Origin: Tomocerus qinae
Taxonomy: Eukaryota; Arthropoda; Collembola; Entomobryomorpha; Tomoceridae
Assembly: GCA_020055645.1 (NCBI GenBank)
Contig: CM034547.1
Span: 50,160,909 to 50,224,908 of the forward strand
Direction of reading: 5' to 3'
Length of the DNA: 64,000 nt
Shown: positions 11,534 through 27,400 of the stretch, piece by piece
Layout: each line of letters begins with the position of its first letter
How positions within the stretch are numbered: the stretch's first letter is position 1
The notes under the pieces: generated by a model
Databases searched by the model: none
What the model saw: only the letters and a program-made list of their open reading frames with translations
Told to the model about the DNA's origin: nothing
Program-made: the position numbers and the translations under genes

Positions 11534-14500
11534 TGTACTTACTTATCTATTCGGCTACATTCTTCCTCTGTTGTGTTTTTTATTGTTTGAGGTCTTTGTC
11601 TACTCACTTAGACGGAACGGAGATGGTGGATGGAAGTATTCAATCACAATGCCATCCAGAACTAGAGTAAATGTCTTTCTATTTGGGATTTCCGCAGATA
11701 ACGATAAAATTCGAGGATATATTTCCAGCTGTCTCAATCAATTGACTCAATTTCCGACACAGAACCAACGCACCAATGTAAATCCCCAATTTATTGTGGG
11801 CTAATTAGGTTAGCGCTTTACCATTCTTACAAATATCCGCTTTTTATGCACCCGTCGTGTATCTATAGCCTTTCCCTAAGGTTACATCTATCATTCTCTC
11901 TTGCATCCTATTGCAATCACATTTATTGCCTATTATCTATTACCAATAGAATATAAATCAATTTTTATTCATTTACTCTTACATAATCAGAACTAGGTAT
12001 TATATTGATTTAATTTTTATGCTCTTAGTATTTATGACTATCCACCAAATACGAACGAAATCGAGGCTGGAGACCCTGTCTTAACGAATAAGAAACGGTA
12101 CAATATATTTGTAATATATGACGATCAGATTTTAGGTTGTACAACAATTTGTAACTTAGAATTAAAATATTGTGTTTACACAGATGATTATGTTTGGATT
12201 GGATAAAGATAAAACTACCATGTAATGAGCATGTGTAGAGAAATGATAAGTTGAGAGTGAGACATTAGAAAATGGACAAAGTTCAAATGGAAAGTGTTGG
12301 AAGGAGGGTGTAGTCGTATTTGCAATTAGTGTTATGCATTGAAAATTCAGTTTTCCTCCCTGGGATGTGAACTGCTGTCAGGCAGTGTCATGTCATGTCA
12401 AGGGAGAATATCCCACAGAGCTACATAGTATTATTATCATTAGCTTCTGAAAAGTTGGATTATAAGGTAATTATATTTGTAAAGCGGAATGGATGGAGAA
12501 AGGAGGATTTTGTGTATGCTAATATGTTATGTAATACACTTGAGAAGAGTGCACGCAACAAAAAATCAGAGGGTGTAATTTACGACGAATCTAATTAACA
12601 TGCATGTAGTACACCAGCAAATTCATCATCTGGACGAGTTTCTATTGTTACTCATGGAAGGGTTGCGTTTTCTTGTCATGTCACTCTATCTCTATTGCAA
12701 TAGACCATTTCTGACTGACTGACTTGAGCTAGCGACTTATTACACTCGCTTTTGCATGGGTTACTTTACTTGGCATTATAATGTTGACGGTGCTAGTATT
12801 TGTATCTGTATAAGGAAGCAATATAGATATTGGCTGTATCAAGGTTGTATAGTATTGTTGAGCGGGGGCTTGCCTTGCTTTGTAACTGTGACATCACATT
12901 TTGTTTTATGCTTGAATTTAATTACGGAAATTACTGATATTAGTCTTCGTCGTGTCGTCTCCTTTGCTCCACACACTCTAGAGAATTCCTGATGAAAAGT
13001 TGAGTTGAAATGAAACTCCGTTATTGCATTATTGGATGTCAGTATTATTCTCCAACTACTACGTCTCGACTTGTACAAAAGCTAAACATTTAGTTTTGAG
13101 ATTTAGAGAAGCCATAATATAACCAACGTTTACAATAAGGTATAAGACAGAATTGCTGTTATGCATTGAAAACACAATAATCATAATTTCCATTTACAAA
13201 CTACAGCCCCTCAACTTATTCACCACCAGATGTATAATGACTTCATTTCAACCAGTACACTATGCACTTTCTATTACATCCTTCATTACACTACCACCTA
13301 TACCTACATATTAATACATACATGATATCGCATTTGTTCTCAAGTTCAAAGGTACTCGCAAAACTCACCATACACTTAAATAGGGAAGTGCTGGTACTTC
13401 TTTCAACTATGGCGTTTCAATCTGTACAATAATCCTTAGATACTAAATGAATTCTTGTGATATAAATTACCTGGATTCTAAATGCTGTTAATGCTTTAAT
13501 TCGCGAAATCATTTTAGATGTAAGTTGTCAGTTTTCTTATTTGTACCGGCCATAATAAAATCAATATAATCGAAATTATGTCATAGTATATAGTCGATAT
13601 ATTAACCAGAGAAAATCTGTAGACACCTTTCTAAGTTAGAAATTGTATTACAGATGTTAGGATAAACGGAAATTATAAATACTCTGACGTCATAATAACT
13701 CCGCCTAATGTTATAATATATTATTGTGAAGTAAAGTATAGTAACGCAGGCCACTCGTAAAAGTAACCCTCAAAAATTCATAATCAGTTTCTATTTTTTC
13801 CGAGCTAACGATTTACCTAATTATTTAATATTTAATAATAATTTGGTATTATTATAATTTATCTTTTTCGGCACGTATTATTGACGATATTTCGTACTAC
13901 TTACATTTAACGCTTTGTATTCAAAAATAGAATCATCAAAGTACTATCATGGTATGTAGTAGACCAGGGTTCGGCCTCGACACCTTAATTGTATTTCACT
14001 GGGACTTGTTTTGATGGGAGTCACCCTTGTACTCGATGAGGAAGATGATGACGATGATGCCATAACCATATAATGCATTATGCAATGCAACGAACATTAT
14101 GATCACGGTAGACTGGTGATTGGACTGGTATGGAATAGATTAGATCTTGCAAGGGACAAGTTAACTTTCTTGGTTTCTACATTCATTGTCTATGTAGGTG
14201 GTTCAGATAAAACGAAATCTCCAGGACGAAGCTATGTTTAAAGAGAAAATAGATGACTTGAGAGAATTGTAGTGAACTGTTTATAGAATTTTCAATATTA
14301 GCATTCTCTGTTGCAGAATGATGTAGTGGGAAAGGAAACAATTGAATCAAAAGACTAGTTGAGACTCTGCTGGTTGCGTGTTTTATTGGAAATGTTTAGT
14401 AGATTGATATTGAATAAAAGCGAAACAATCATAGGGAGAGGATGTCGGGTGAGGTATTTATTTTGAGTGCAACAAACAGTGAACTGAGTAATAATCCGTT

Positions 14501-17500
14501 GAAATATTGCTTTTAAAATATCGAAATGAAAATATATTACACAGAAAAGGATTTTCGATCCATCCTCAGCCTCGTTATGCATTTAAAAGGCACGGCTTAA
14601 CATTTAAAAGGGGTAGTTGTGGATATTATTACAGTACATTGGTTATGCAACACAGAGTGCACAAAGCTGTTTTGGTTACGTTGTGCAAAGTTTGAAAGAC
14701 ATTATGATTATTACAACTCTCTCCCCACACTCCATGCACCATTATAATAATGCAATAACACAAGGCCAAGGCAAGGCTTCGTTTTGAATTTTCTCGAATA
14801 AAATAAATGTCTCAGTTTAAGTATTCATATAAACGGAGATATTTTGTTGGGCTATATAGAAAAGTCTAGTAACAAGCTCAAGCACACTTGGTTGAGAAGG
14901 AAATGAAAAAATAACGTAATACGGCAAGATGAAAGTACAATTTAAGCTGTCGACTAGGTCATTACGTGTCGAGTGAAGAGAACTTTAACACATGTAGACA
15001 GTTTGAATTCTCTTGAAACACACAGAATACAGAATGGTGTATCAAATGCAAAATGCAATGCTCAACGTTATATGTCATTACACGCTTTTAGCACCGTGAC
15101 TTTTACTTGTCAAGTGCAGACTGCAAAATGTAATCGAGTTGCAAGGATTTTACATTTATAAGATCAACTTTCATTCTTTTAAGAATTGCAAAATGCTACC
15201 TGCACTAAATTCTCCTGTAAAATAAATGAGCTGTTTTGTGTATGTAATCACGAGTATATCCTTATAGCTTGAATGTTTGTGTGTATCTTTATAGAGGGTT
15301 CAGAAATAAAAATGGATGTAAAAAGGGCATTTAAAGCAATGCAACAGATCCAAGTCTGGGTCCAGCATTTATTCCTCTATAAATGCCTTCATGGCTTCGG
15401 TGTGATAAAAGGCAGTACAGTGGTAGATGCTGTTTTTGAAAAAAGTGATATGGGGCTCATGAGGCGTGACAACGAGCGTGGAAAGAGTACGATGTCATTT
15501 TTTCTCAGTGCCTGTAAAAAGTTGTGATATAATGCGTATCTACCTAGTGCTTTGTATTGTGCGTAGCAAGTTGCATTGAATATTACATTTGTGTATATAG
15601 GGAGGATGTAATTTCCTCTGGGTTATGTTATGCACCTTTCTTAAAGAGAATCCATGTAGTTTAACAGTTTAAGGAAAATGATGATGGCCCATTTATTACT
15701 TCCTCGGTCGCATTACGTTTCGTTTCCAAATTGCCTTCGTTTCATTCAACATAATCGTTTGCACGAAAACTTCCCTCGACTTGAAATCCAATGTAAACTT
15801 GAACTTGAATTGTAGCCAAAAGTGCGCGAGTCTGTTTTCTGTTGTAGTAGTTGTAGTGGGTAACTACCAGATAAGAAAATGCTCCTATTGGCATAAACAG
15901 ACCGTTTTATTTGCTATGAAATATTACTAGCTATAGCGAGGTAAGTGCCACACTTTAGGTAATGAATGAAACTGCAGAGAATCTCATGAATTAAATAAAA
16001 GGCAATGATTTCTTATTGTTATTAGACTTGTAGACCATCTCATTCTATTAGCCCATGCTCCTGGCTAAGAAATTTCACAATTCCCCATCATCCTCTACGT
16101 TTATTGGATGTTTATCTCATGCACTTCAAGAAATACCAAATTTATGTTGATAGATACCACTCTAAAGACATTTCAGTCTTTGTAAACCGCATATTTATTC
16201 AATATTACTAATATTTCTTGTAATCTATCGAGAGGGAAAGGGAAAGTACTTAGAAAATCATAATGTTATTCACTGAAATGCGTATCTTTAAATTCTAAAT
16301 AGCTCATCACACAACAATGTTAGTGTCAATGTCGCTTTTACAAAGGAGTACCGAAAAATCTTGGGAAAACCCAAAGAAATTCAACTGGTAGGTATATAGA
16401 AGTTAGAACTGGACAAATGTCCGTCACACTTGCGATCACAACTGTTACACCATTGACCATAACGAAATAAAAGCGTTTTTCTATTACAGATGCGCTTATT
16501 TATGATGCTGTATGGATAGTAGATGCTTTGTTACTAGAATATCAAACTAGCATATTTTTCTTCTGTCTACCTTAAGTCATGTGTGCAGATATATCGAAAC
16601 TTAAAGTAAATTATGGGTTACTTTTCGTTACGAAGTACAATGCAAGCCTGCATCGGGTAACTGACAAGGAAAAATAAGCTAATAGGTATTGAAAGTGAAG
16701 GTTACCTATGAAAAAAGAGTTTGTTCGGAACACACAGTCTCCTAAATAACTACAGGATATATTTGGAAAAAGTCAGAAAGAAAAAGTAAAATGTACAATA
16801 TTTTATCTGAAGTGACGTCCGAGGAACATTCACATTTCTCTTGTTATTAGACATCTGAGCATGTGGAACCAAACCGAAATATAGTAGATTGGCTGGCCAC
16901 ATTGATCTTGAGAGAGGAAACTGCACTGGGGTAGACAGTGGACAAAATAGACTGCCTCAAAGCGAACTGGACTTATGACTTGACTAGCGTAACATGGATT
17001 ATCACATTGCATAGAGTTGCTTAGCAAGGACCTTAAATCCCAAACTGGTCGACTGTGGTCTTCTCGTTGTGGTTACACGTGTTAATATCTACTCTGTGTT
17101 AGCAATACACTCTCAAAGAAATTCTAACCGGACCACATTCATAATACAACAGAAAACCTACAGGACACGACTCCAATTCCATTAGATTTCCTTTTATTGT
17201 CATTCGGATATTATTACGGGGAAAACGAGGAACACACACTTTGGGGTAATAGGCAGCCCAACAAAAACACACTTGCCATAATCCATGCTGTGATTTTCCT
17301 CAGGCTATTCTCTAGCACAATCATACGCAACACTCAACTCTCTACAATGGTTATTGTTACTACATAATCTAGAAATATATACAGCATAAATATGATAGCT
17401 ATATAGTCCAGTCGCAGTTTCTAAATTACGTAAAACTTCCGGTGATCTATATTTTATGGCTCTCTTCGAAGAAGGAAAATGCAAACGAAATTCTTAGTCT

Positions 17501-20500
17501 AAAATGATTCAAATTCATATTCGAATTATATACCTGAAGATTAGTACCCAAGTCTCATTTGGCAGTAGTAATTTTCTTGTAAATGAAGAAACCGAGATAA
17601 TATCTCTGACCCTTGACAAATACATTATCGCTGCAAAAAGATACAGATCAACGAAACGGTAGCCGTTAATATGCAATTTCTAAAGTTTGGATAATTATTA
17701 GTCTGACATCTTTCACACACTCTTCGTTTATGGGATTTGTCCCCTTTTCTTGATGGTATGGAGTGTAAAGGAAAGTGGGATTTTCATTTAATCTTTTAGT
17801 GCTGAGTGTTAATAAAAGTTGAGATGTTGAAAGTGGGGAGACAATTCCTAGCTTCAGGTTTCCAGCTTTGTGTCCTGCTCTGATTACTCGTGTTGATTAC
17901 TATAATTTGCTTTATTTCTGTTTTACTTGTATTTTACTGCCTCATTATACTTAAGCCTTGAGGATGTAGTAATTCTTAAAGCCAATTTCCACTTTCGCGA
18001 GCATGTACCTTCGTGTAACGGATAGCAGAATGTAAAGTCTTGGTTTCAAGGTTCAAGTTTTCAAGTGGTCCTTAGAAAACTGTTGTTAACCATGGAAAGT
18101 CGTAACTTTTATTATTTTTACTAGCACATAAGGTTATTTTTGGTTGAAATTGCATTTCTCAAATTGCACATCAAATGCGTAACTAACGATTTAACTTTTC
18201 ATCATAAAACCTTTCATCTTAGTACGCTGTAAATGCGTAATTAAGTGTTGGTCGAGAGTGTACTTAAAATATCCATTTCTTTTCGCAAGCTAATCTGCCG
18301 CCAATTGAGAGTGATCTATATGTGTGACATTTTCGCTTTAGAATTACAATATAGATCTGTATCTCTCGATGTTTGTAGTGTATTGATCAGCCATATAATA
18401 ATAATGTTGCCATTGAAAATACAATTTTAAGGACAAAGATTGTAAGACAAATGTAGGTGCCGAAGAAAGGTGTTGTCATAAAATTCGTGCATCTGTCATT
18501 CAAGCTCTGTTTGAATTTTATTTCCGATTTACGAGTTGAGATCTTCCCTTGGTGTTGTTCGCCCTTCTGCAAAGATAGTTTTAGTAGGAGTGAAGAGCTG
18601 TGATTCCTATGCTGTGCATGTCGCATGTAGTCAAGTAATTCCTGCTACTTTACAGTTACTTTATATAGGAAAACGGAAGAGTAGGCAAAGTCAAGGGATT
18701 GGCAGTTGGTTTCTTTATATACATAGAAGTTGTGTTGGGCTGGGTTAGTGTTAGTAGTTTCACGGAGATAAGTACGTTCACGTTACGTTAGCAAAGATTG
18801 CTCAAGCAGCAAGGCATTTGCATTTGATGTCCTTTTGAAGCCAAAGGGGGAGATGAGAACATTTTACACTGTATTATATACAATATTAGAAAACTCAAAT
18901 GTCACAACCAGTTTGACAAAGACTCTTTCAAATGCTACACCCTACTGCACTGATATGAAACACAAACTGATATCCTCTAATGCTATTGCTTCTCAACTAC
19001 TGCTTCTACTATCACCATCCTTACCTATCAAATCTCACAAAGATGAAATGTGGATGCAATATGTTTTGCTCTTGTAAAATTCAGGAGCTAGTTTACTCCA
19101 ACTGTCTTAAGCAAATGCACTTCCCCAAGTTTGAAAGCATATACACAGTAGTAAATCAAATTTATAGTGTCTACTATTACGGACGACAGACTGCATTCAA
19201 AATTATTCACTTTTGAACATTACTAATCACACGAAGGACCAGCTTGTAATTACGGAATGAGTTTCTACAAGAAATGATTTTTCCTATTTCGAGAGAAAAT
19301 GATATTTTCCTTTAATTTCACTCAAACGATGAGCTATTAGAAAGAAAATTGAGTTTCATTAAGTTGGTTCGGTAAAGGTGCAGTGGTGCATGTGCAATGT
19401 GCACACTCAGGGTTAATAAAATGCAAGAGATTCTTTGAAGATAATAACGAACTCCCTAGTGTGATTAGTATAGTTACGGTTACGACGTTGTGAGTGTCTC
19501 TGCTGAATAACTCGTTAAAGATCCAGGAAGTTGGGAGTGGGCCTGGGACTCATTTGTATAAAGATGCACTTTGTGACTCTCCCGACTTTAGGTAAGTCAG
19601 TTAACCGAAAAGAAATAAATGACAGTCGTTATGAAATATTAGTTAAGTGACTGCAGTCACAGATCCATACCTAACAACTGACGGTTATAATAAATATCAG
19701 TTAATACGTTTAAAGGGTGAGAACGGGAGAAAAGGGTTCGTACTCGGCGTAATAGTAAAATGACAAGAAACGACTGACAATATTATTCCACGTCTACTTA
19801 CAATGAGACATGAAGAAAGCGACAAATGCAAATGAAAGCATATGAATCGCAATCGGTATATATTTACACGGAAGCCCAAAATAAAAGGAAGCCCTCCGAT
19901 GACTCCATTTCCTTCTGTGTACATATACCATTTACAATTGCAGAAACTGCTTGTACAATAGCTTTCTCTATCAAATGTAATTCCCTATTGAAAATTGTTA
20001 GAATATACAACGTACAAAGCTGAGATTCAATGTTTTCCTTAAAGCGAAGGCTTGTTTACCAGGAATGGAGAGTGTTTTGGTTTCCTCCCGAAAATCCAAC
20101 AAATTAAATTAGTTCATTTTCTGTGCCTAATTATATTATTAGTACTTAAATAATACCCGAAATAGAAACATGAAAATACATGTTTGTTGTACTATCTGGA
20201 AATAGCATTCGATTCTCTTATTGCACAAATAACAACGAAAACATGTATTCTATTACAGTAAAGTACGCAGAGACAATTCAACGAATTTCTATTACACAAA
20301 TGGGTATTATCGTTTCTAACGAAGTAAATCATCGTTACATCACTATAAAATATTCCGAAGAAGGAGAAATATGAATAATATGAACTGTTGTATTTGATTG
20401 TTATCGGAGTAACGTTTGGCATTGGTTGTACATCAATCTGCAGAAAATAACGCATGGAGTTAGAACTGTATTTAAAATTAAGCCAGTGCTAATGTTTAAG

Positions 20501-21410
20501 TTGTGTGTGTAAATTCTGTGATTTGGGTTTGTGTGCCCTTTGCTCTTTAGTTTTGCAATTCGAGTTGTTGGAGAATATTCTAGGTACATATCGAACATGG
20601 CACTAGCCGGGCTTCTTTTACTTTGAATTAACGAATCTCTTTTCTAAATTCTGGGAAGTGGAAACTGGATCGCAACAGTGGTGTGCAGAATGTTGAAATG
20701 GAGCTAGTCGAGTGGTTTCCTTTAGTTGGATTCTATTCTGTGGTCCAAGTAGCAGTTGTATGAATGTATAATTGTAGTATACTCTAGCGAACAAGTCAAG
20801 TCTTTCATTATTAGTTTCCACTTCTACGATATCTTCCATCACTTTCTCAATCTAGGCACATTTTATATTAGTGTGTATAGCGACGTGGGTAGTTAGTACA
20901 CAGGAACACTCTTGCACAATATTCAGTAATGCTAGGCGTATTCGTCTGGTCCCAAGTTTCCTCAACTCCTTCTCTTGTTCAACTCCTTTATATATGCAAA
21001 GTTAGTTGCTCCATTTATTAGTCAATGTGGGGAAATTAACTAGATTCTAGTCGAGTGACAATCCGACAAAGTATTTTCATTTCAAATAAGTGCTTCCTTC
21101 TTTTATTGCTGCTTTGCTCTTTGACTTGGCTTCAGTTCCCTTGGTTTAGCTCCATAGAAAGAGACACGACATTCAAGACACACAAAACTCATTACAGAAT
21201 TCTATTCTTTCTATACACAACAAATAGATATGTTTCTGCTTCTCTTCTGCAAAATTAAATTACATCCCACCAGTAAATAGATCAGAACAGTTCTACATCT
21301 ACGAATTCACCTATTAATGTATCTGCATTCTTTACGACCATAGGCATACGCTGCAGTCTAAACCTTCATTTTACTTGCTTCTCTGACTCCCTTCACTTCT
21401 CTCCGTTTTT

Positions 21411-21425
21411 TGCTCTCTCTCTCTC
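21411..21425. repeat. Short (CT)n run
   Basis: A brief CT dinucleotide run inside a pyrimidine-rich stretch that starts near 21370. It is a simple repeat only. Confidence 0.5.
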
Positions 21426-24400
21426 GCACTCCAAGAATGAAGCAATTTTGTAATTAGAAAAACATATGTATGAAACCGCAGCCGCACCCATAGACAACAT
21501 GCAAAAGAAGCTTATGTAACACCACCAACCTCAAAAACTAGAATACCTAAATGTACAGGACTTTATATAGTTTAATAGCTACGAATAGGTTCTATTATAC
21601 TGTTAAGATGATATTGTTTTGGTAAGTGCACACGTAATTATTCTTTCCTGTATAAATAAAAATGATTTTGCATGTGGATGATCCATTAGTTACACAGGCC
21701 CACGTAGCTTATCAATTATAATCAACTTCAAGAAATTTGTCAATGTCCAGAAAGAAGAAATTCTCATTAGTCACTCAATGGAAGCGTCTTGTCCATTTGG
21801 CTACTGAACAATTGTATATCTACAATTATTGTACTGATATATATGACGGTACCTATTTGATTATAGTCTATATAAAGTAAATATCAAAAAATGCAAAGTG
21901 ATCAAACGTGTTTGTTTTATTCAGTGAGACGTGAAATGTTTTTATGGACTCTTTGCCCATAATATATTACTGCGCTAATAATAATGCAGTTAAACTTGTC
22001 TGATAAGCTTAAATCGATTAATTATTATAAGCACACATCCTTTAACGTCTTATTTAATGATTGTACACTGCTGAAGTCATTGCATTGATGAATTACTTCC
22101 ACAACTACGATTACGATGCACACATGATACTCGATGATATACTGTATACTTGTATCTGGTAGCTGTAGGGAACAAGTACAGATACTTGCACGCATATAAT
22201 TATACACGATGTAAAATGCAAGGTGAAGTTCATCGTTGATGTATTTGTATAAACGAATCGGTTATCTACGCAGAAGAGTTGCAAGCTCACATTATTTATG
22301 GCTTCAAGCAATCTGGCCATTTAATATAGATATCAGATATTACTTTGTACTTATGTAAAGTGCTCTTAAATCAAACTACTGATTTACTTCGTTGGAAAAC
22401 TGAATGGCAAAGTTAGGCAGGCTTTTTGTCCAATTTGCAGTGGTAATAATACTTATAGCATATTATGCAAGCATTTGCATTTTCTTGAGTACCACCCTTC
22501 AATTACGTGGTTTATAATTTTTGCTAACTCAATTTGCTGCCATGAAAATGCAAAGTATATCCCTGGCATTAATATTCATATAGTAATATCAGCAGGTAGT
22601 AAGTAAGTAGTGAGTATTTCTATATTCTTTACAATTTATGTTTGAAGTTTTATAGGTAACAAAGCCATTACACTTTCTTTTGGCCATCTTTTGTGCATGA
22701 CTTTTGGTAATATCACGAAAAGAACATTAATATTATTTTGATCGATTTGGCTGTTTATTTACAATTATATAATTTATTATATTGAATCAGTGTGCTTTGA
22801 TAGAGTATCAAATTGGACTCGTCATAATTGATTGCTGGATTGACAACCGAAAATAAGGGTGGAGTGGTCTAGTAAATGTCAGAAAGGAAAAAATTAATCT
22901 TTCATGGCGATAGTTCATTGATATTAATGTAGGTATTGTAAGGATGTTTTGGCTGTGGCTATAACTTATAGTCTAATGGCTGCATTTATTGTTGAATAAG
23001 TGATTACTATTGTTTATGGTTATATTGACTGGTCCTGTTGGTTGGCCAAGTTGGCTTGATGATAAGAGGATAGTTTGTAATGTTGATTTAACAAGTGCTA
23101 CATGATCCAAAAGTGACAGGCACTCAACTGAAGTCAAAGCACCCTGTCTTGTCTTATTAGGAAATCTTCTTTCAACCCAACCAACGAATCATGGCACTCA
23201 CTTACTTTATCCGATCTTGACTAATGCCATATTATTTATCAAAGATATGCAAAATATTAAATACAAAATATCAATGAAACATCCTCGGGAACTTTATAAG
23301 CCCCAGGGGAAAAGAGTTAATGATGTCTGTAAGGATGATAAAAAATTAATTTCTAAAGGCATCTGAAAATTATGATTTCCTTTAAAATCCCAATCTTTCA
23401 ATACAATTCCAACCAAAATTTTAATTTTCCTAATCAATCATCCATTCCATTCGTCGTCGGAAGAAACAATTCATATGTATATGTAGACATGCAAGCCAGC
23501 GGTAAATACCTTTGATTTGAAATCCAATTCCATAGAAGAGATATAATACTTGGATAAAATATTTTCGCTTTAATATGTACGTACATTTTGATTTAGGAAT
23601 TGTTGTATTCGATTATTGGAAATTTCTACGACATTGCTTCCTTTGATTCATCTTATCTGATGAACAATCTATAGTATTGAAGATTACAATTATTTAAATC
23701 GCAGAACTTGAAGACGTTTTTAATATGCAAGGTAAGAGTTATATTAATGTGTTAATTAACATTTACAGATAAAACGATACTCCAGAAGTTGAATATTGTT
23801 TTCTGTATGTGAAATAATTGTTATTAATACTCGATAATTAGGAAATTATGAAAGATAGTAGAATCATTGTAGATTTTGATACTTTTTTCCAACCATCGAA
23901 AAAATGGTATACATTACATTGATGACACTTAACAGCTCCCAAAATTGTTGAGGTTGAATGATAAAGTCTACTTATTCAGAGTTCAGAGTAAATACTTACT
24001 CTTATGCATGCATTTAATTAAGCCTGCTTTCAAGTGCACATTTACGCAATTTAGACTACAATGTTAAAATAATGAGCGAAACGGTAGAGAAGGTGTGAGG
24101 TATATTGTGAAAGACGGTAGGAGAAAGACGCACGTATCTGACAGAGAGATCAGGAAATAAGTAATTTACGTAGTTGAAAAGAGTTTATAAATCATTCAGA
24201 TGTGAGTAGGTATGAGAGAAATAGCTGGAAAAGTTGGTGAATCGACTTGAGAATAAGAGATTGGAATCAATGAAAAAAAGTAGGAAAGAGGGACAATAGT
24301 TTGGAAAAGTCGCTCTTAAATTTTTCACTCTGCGGTACATTATCTTTGTTTGGATTCCCCGTAGGAAACTGCAGCTTTTGTCATTTGGGTGCTGTGAATC

Positions 24401-27400
24401 TTGTGTTTTACCGAAGTGAACTCAGTTCAGTCCGTCAAGACACAGAGGAGAATAGACACATAAAAGTATCCATTCTGCACATACAGCACGGAAGAACGTA
24501 CATACAGGAATCCATAGTTTGTAGATACACACATGTAGATAGCTAAACAAAGTTTTTCTTGTTATCTGTTGAGTTTTTGTGATTATAGTGGGCTGTGTTG
24601 CGTGTGTTCATTCTTTTTCGATTTAGATAGGTATGTATAGTGTTGGGTATGGATAATATGTGTTTATAGGCTGTGCCATCATTTAAAGATTGGATTCTCC
24701 CGTGGCGTGGGTGGTTGCAAAAAGACAAATATTTCAGCTCACTCAGATACACCCGGCATCGCGTTACAACAGAAAACAAAAGCAACTCGTTTGCAATCAG
24801 CGAAGAGGAAAAGAGAGTTGAAGTCTCAACTACTAGAACTGATTCAACTATTCAAGTGCACGCACACAGAGACAACTACTCGTAGAACGTAAACCGACAG
24901 CTGGAGTCGTTTGCCTTCTACGACTTATCCAATCCTCAGTCTCAGTTACAAGTATTTGCACACATACACTTAAAACTTAAGGACTGAGTGTGACTTGAAT
25001 ATATGCATAGCTATTGCTAAAGTCACTTTACTCCGGCACAAATCTCTTGACAGCATCCCAAGCCTTTTTCTATAGTTCACATGCTAAGTGCATTGCGTAC
25101 GTACAGTGTCCTCTTATTCAAGAGTGTCACTATGCACAGCATACACTCTCCCAGACTCTATTTCTTTTCACAATCATACAGAAACTGTACACAAGTACTT
25201 TACTTGCGTGAATTGTTGTCTTTTTGCATGTACATCTGTACTTTCCGTGGTTTGTGAACCAATATAATGTAATGCTACCCGAGAAAGAAACGAACTCTAT
25301 ATTCCACATGCGATAAAGTATCTGGACCAGTGTATCCTCCACTCCTACACCATGTGGTGTGTAGGGGAACAGGGTTTCAAACATTTATCAGACCTCATTG
25401 TTTATGCAGCATTTCAAGCAAAACAAGAGAAAGACTTTAGAAACAATCTGGGGAGTCGTAATGTAACGGAGACAAGTCTTCTTCTCTCTGCCTCTGACTC
25501 ACTCATTCATTCAATCTCACGATTTATTACGTGTCTCTTATCTTACTTGGCAAAAATTTCGTTTTTCTTTGCCCAAAAAATATACTCCCGTTCATTTATA
25601 GCCACAGATTACATCAAGCAAGAAATACTTGACAAAATTACTTGGGTGCAACTAACCAAATTTTTTACCTCCTTCATTGTCTAACAACATAATCATCTCA
25701 TTTCCCACATGCCGACTACTAAATTATGCCCACTTACGAACAAAATACACTTCATGAATCCTTTGAACCTTTTTTGCAACTCTTATTTGCTTTACAAACA
25801 TTTACTCAGCATTTAATATATAACTTACTTTTGTTTATGTACTGTGATATACCTTACGACATTTTCTTTTGGGAAAATCCTCCCATTAAAGTACCTTGGC
25901 TTATATGGAAAATACCCAATCATCTAATTTTTATTAACATTCAATTTTACCGACACTTGAAGCAATCATTGCCAACTTCTCATGGCTACCTATATCTAGC
26001 ATAGGTATTTGTCCAAATAGCTTTTTCTAGAAAGTAATGGTACTAGACTGTAGGAATTTAGGAACAAATTGCCAATGTTGCGTGCTGACAGAAGGAGGTT
26101 ACTCATTTAAGGACTAGGTAATCTTCATAAGTATAAACTACCTTTCTCAACACCTATACTGGTATAAATATTCTTCCGTTCCTAACTGTTGCTCAACTGT
26201 AAATAAAATGTTTGCGAACAAACTCGGTATGTTTGTAGACATTGACATGGCCCTCCTCGTGTCAATGATTCACAAATCTGCTTGTCATTAGTGATTTATA
26301 GATACTGAAAACGTTGTTCCTTTCTTATTGAAAGTTTTTCGTAAACTGCAGATACATATCTCGTCCACAATACTCAAGCACGGCTATTGTAAAACTACTG
26401 TCTTCGTTAGTGCATCAGAACGTAACATACAGGTCAACATTTCGTAATCCCAACCACAAGGTCTTGTCTGCATTGAACAATACGAATATTGTCACCAAAT
26501 TACGTATGAAAACTTATACTGATTTTTAATTTTTCGCAAACTACTAAGTCAATTTTAAATTAGTTAACACATAATATTGTCTGCTAATTTCATATTGTAG
26601 GTTATTTTGTTGCGTATCTAAATGGTAGTAATATTTATCAATCATTTAGAAACTACATTGTTCCTGTTCATACTGAGTATTACAGATATAATGAACTGAT
26701 TGGACCGTTATTATTGTCAATCATTTAATATTAATGAATAGATATTTATATGGTAAAAGATATACACCTGAAAAGAAAGAGTACTTATTTTGTTCCATGT
26801 AAGCGTTGGGCTGTTGTATAATTTTCCATTGTAAAAGAAGGAAACGTTAGCAGAGAAAAGAGAGGAGAATTCAAGACAAGATATCATGGTATACATATTT
26901 ATGATCACATACATAAATGAATATTGTAGTGGAGAGTGTGGGACACAATAGAAAGGAGCACAGTTTGAAAACACTTAACATAAGAAGGGAACACACACAC
27001 AATAAAAAAGACATGGTTTGGTTAGTGGAAAAGGAATGAAAAGGACTGAGATTTTCCGAGTGCGTGTGAAATTGGATGAAAGGATCACGACACGACGAAG
27101 AATACATCAAAATCAGATGGAGCGACTTGACTTCCTTGTCTCAACGATACAGAAAAGTTCAGTGTTCAGTTTGTCCATTTGCATTTCAAGATCTTGTTCC
27201 TACACTTTTCCTTAACAGCTACATACATTCATACACTCAAGTCTGATTGTGAGTCTCACTCAACTCTCAACTGTGCCAAGTCAAGACAATTCCAGTCTCA
27301 CCATTGTCTTTGCCCAAACCAAAGTCATCTTTACTAGCACACTCACTCTTGCTTTACATTGTATTATCTAATACACTACTCACACAACATAAATATACAA

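Noticed and set aside
13966-13990. CAGGGTTCGG start reminiscent of a hAT terminus or a tRNA T-arm
   Set aside because: No matching terminal repeat, no target duplication and no cloverleaf around it.
25352-25684. 110-codon open frame on the + strand
   Set aside because: No motif, no splice context, amino-acid content typical of random AT-rich DNA.
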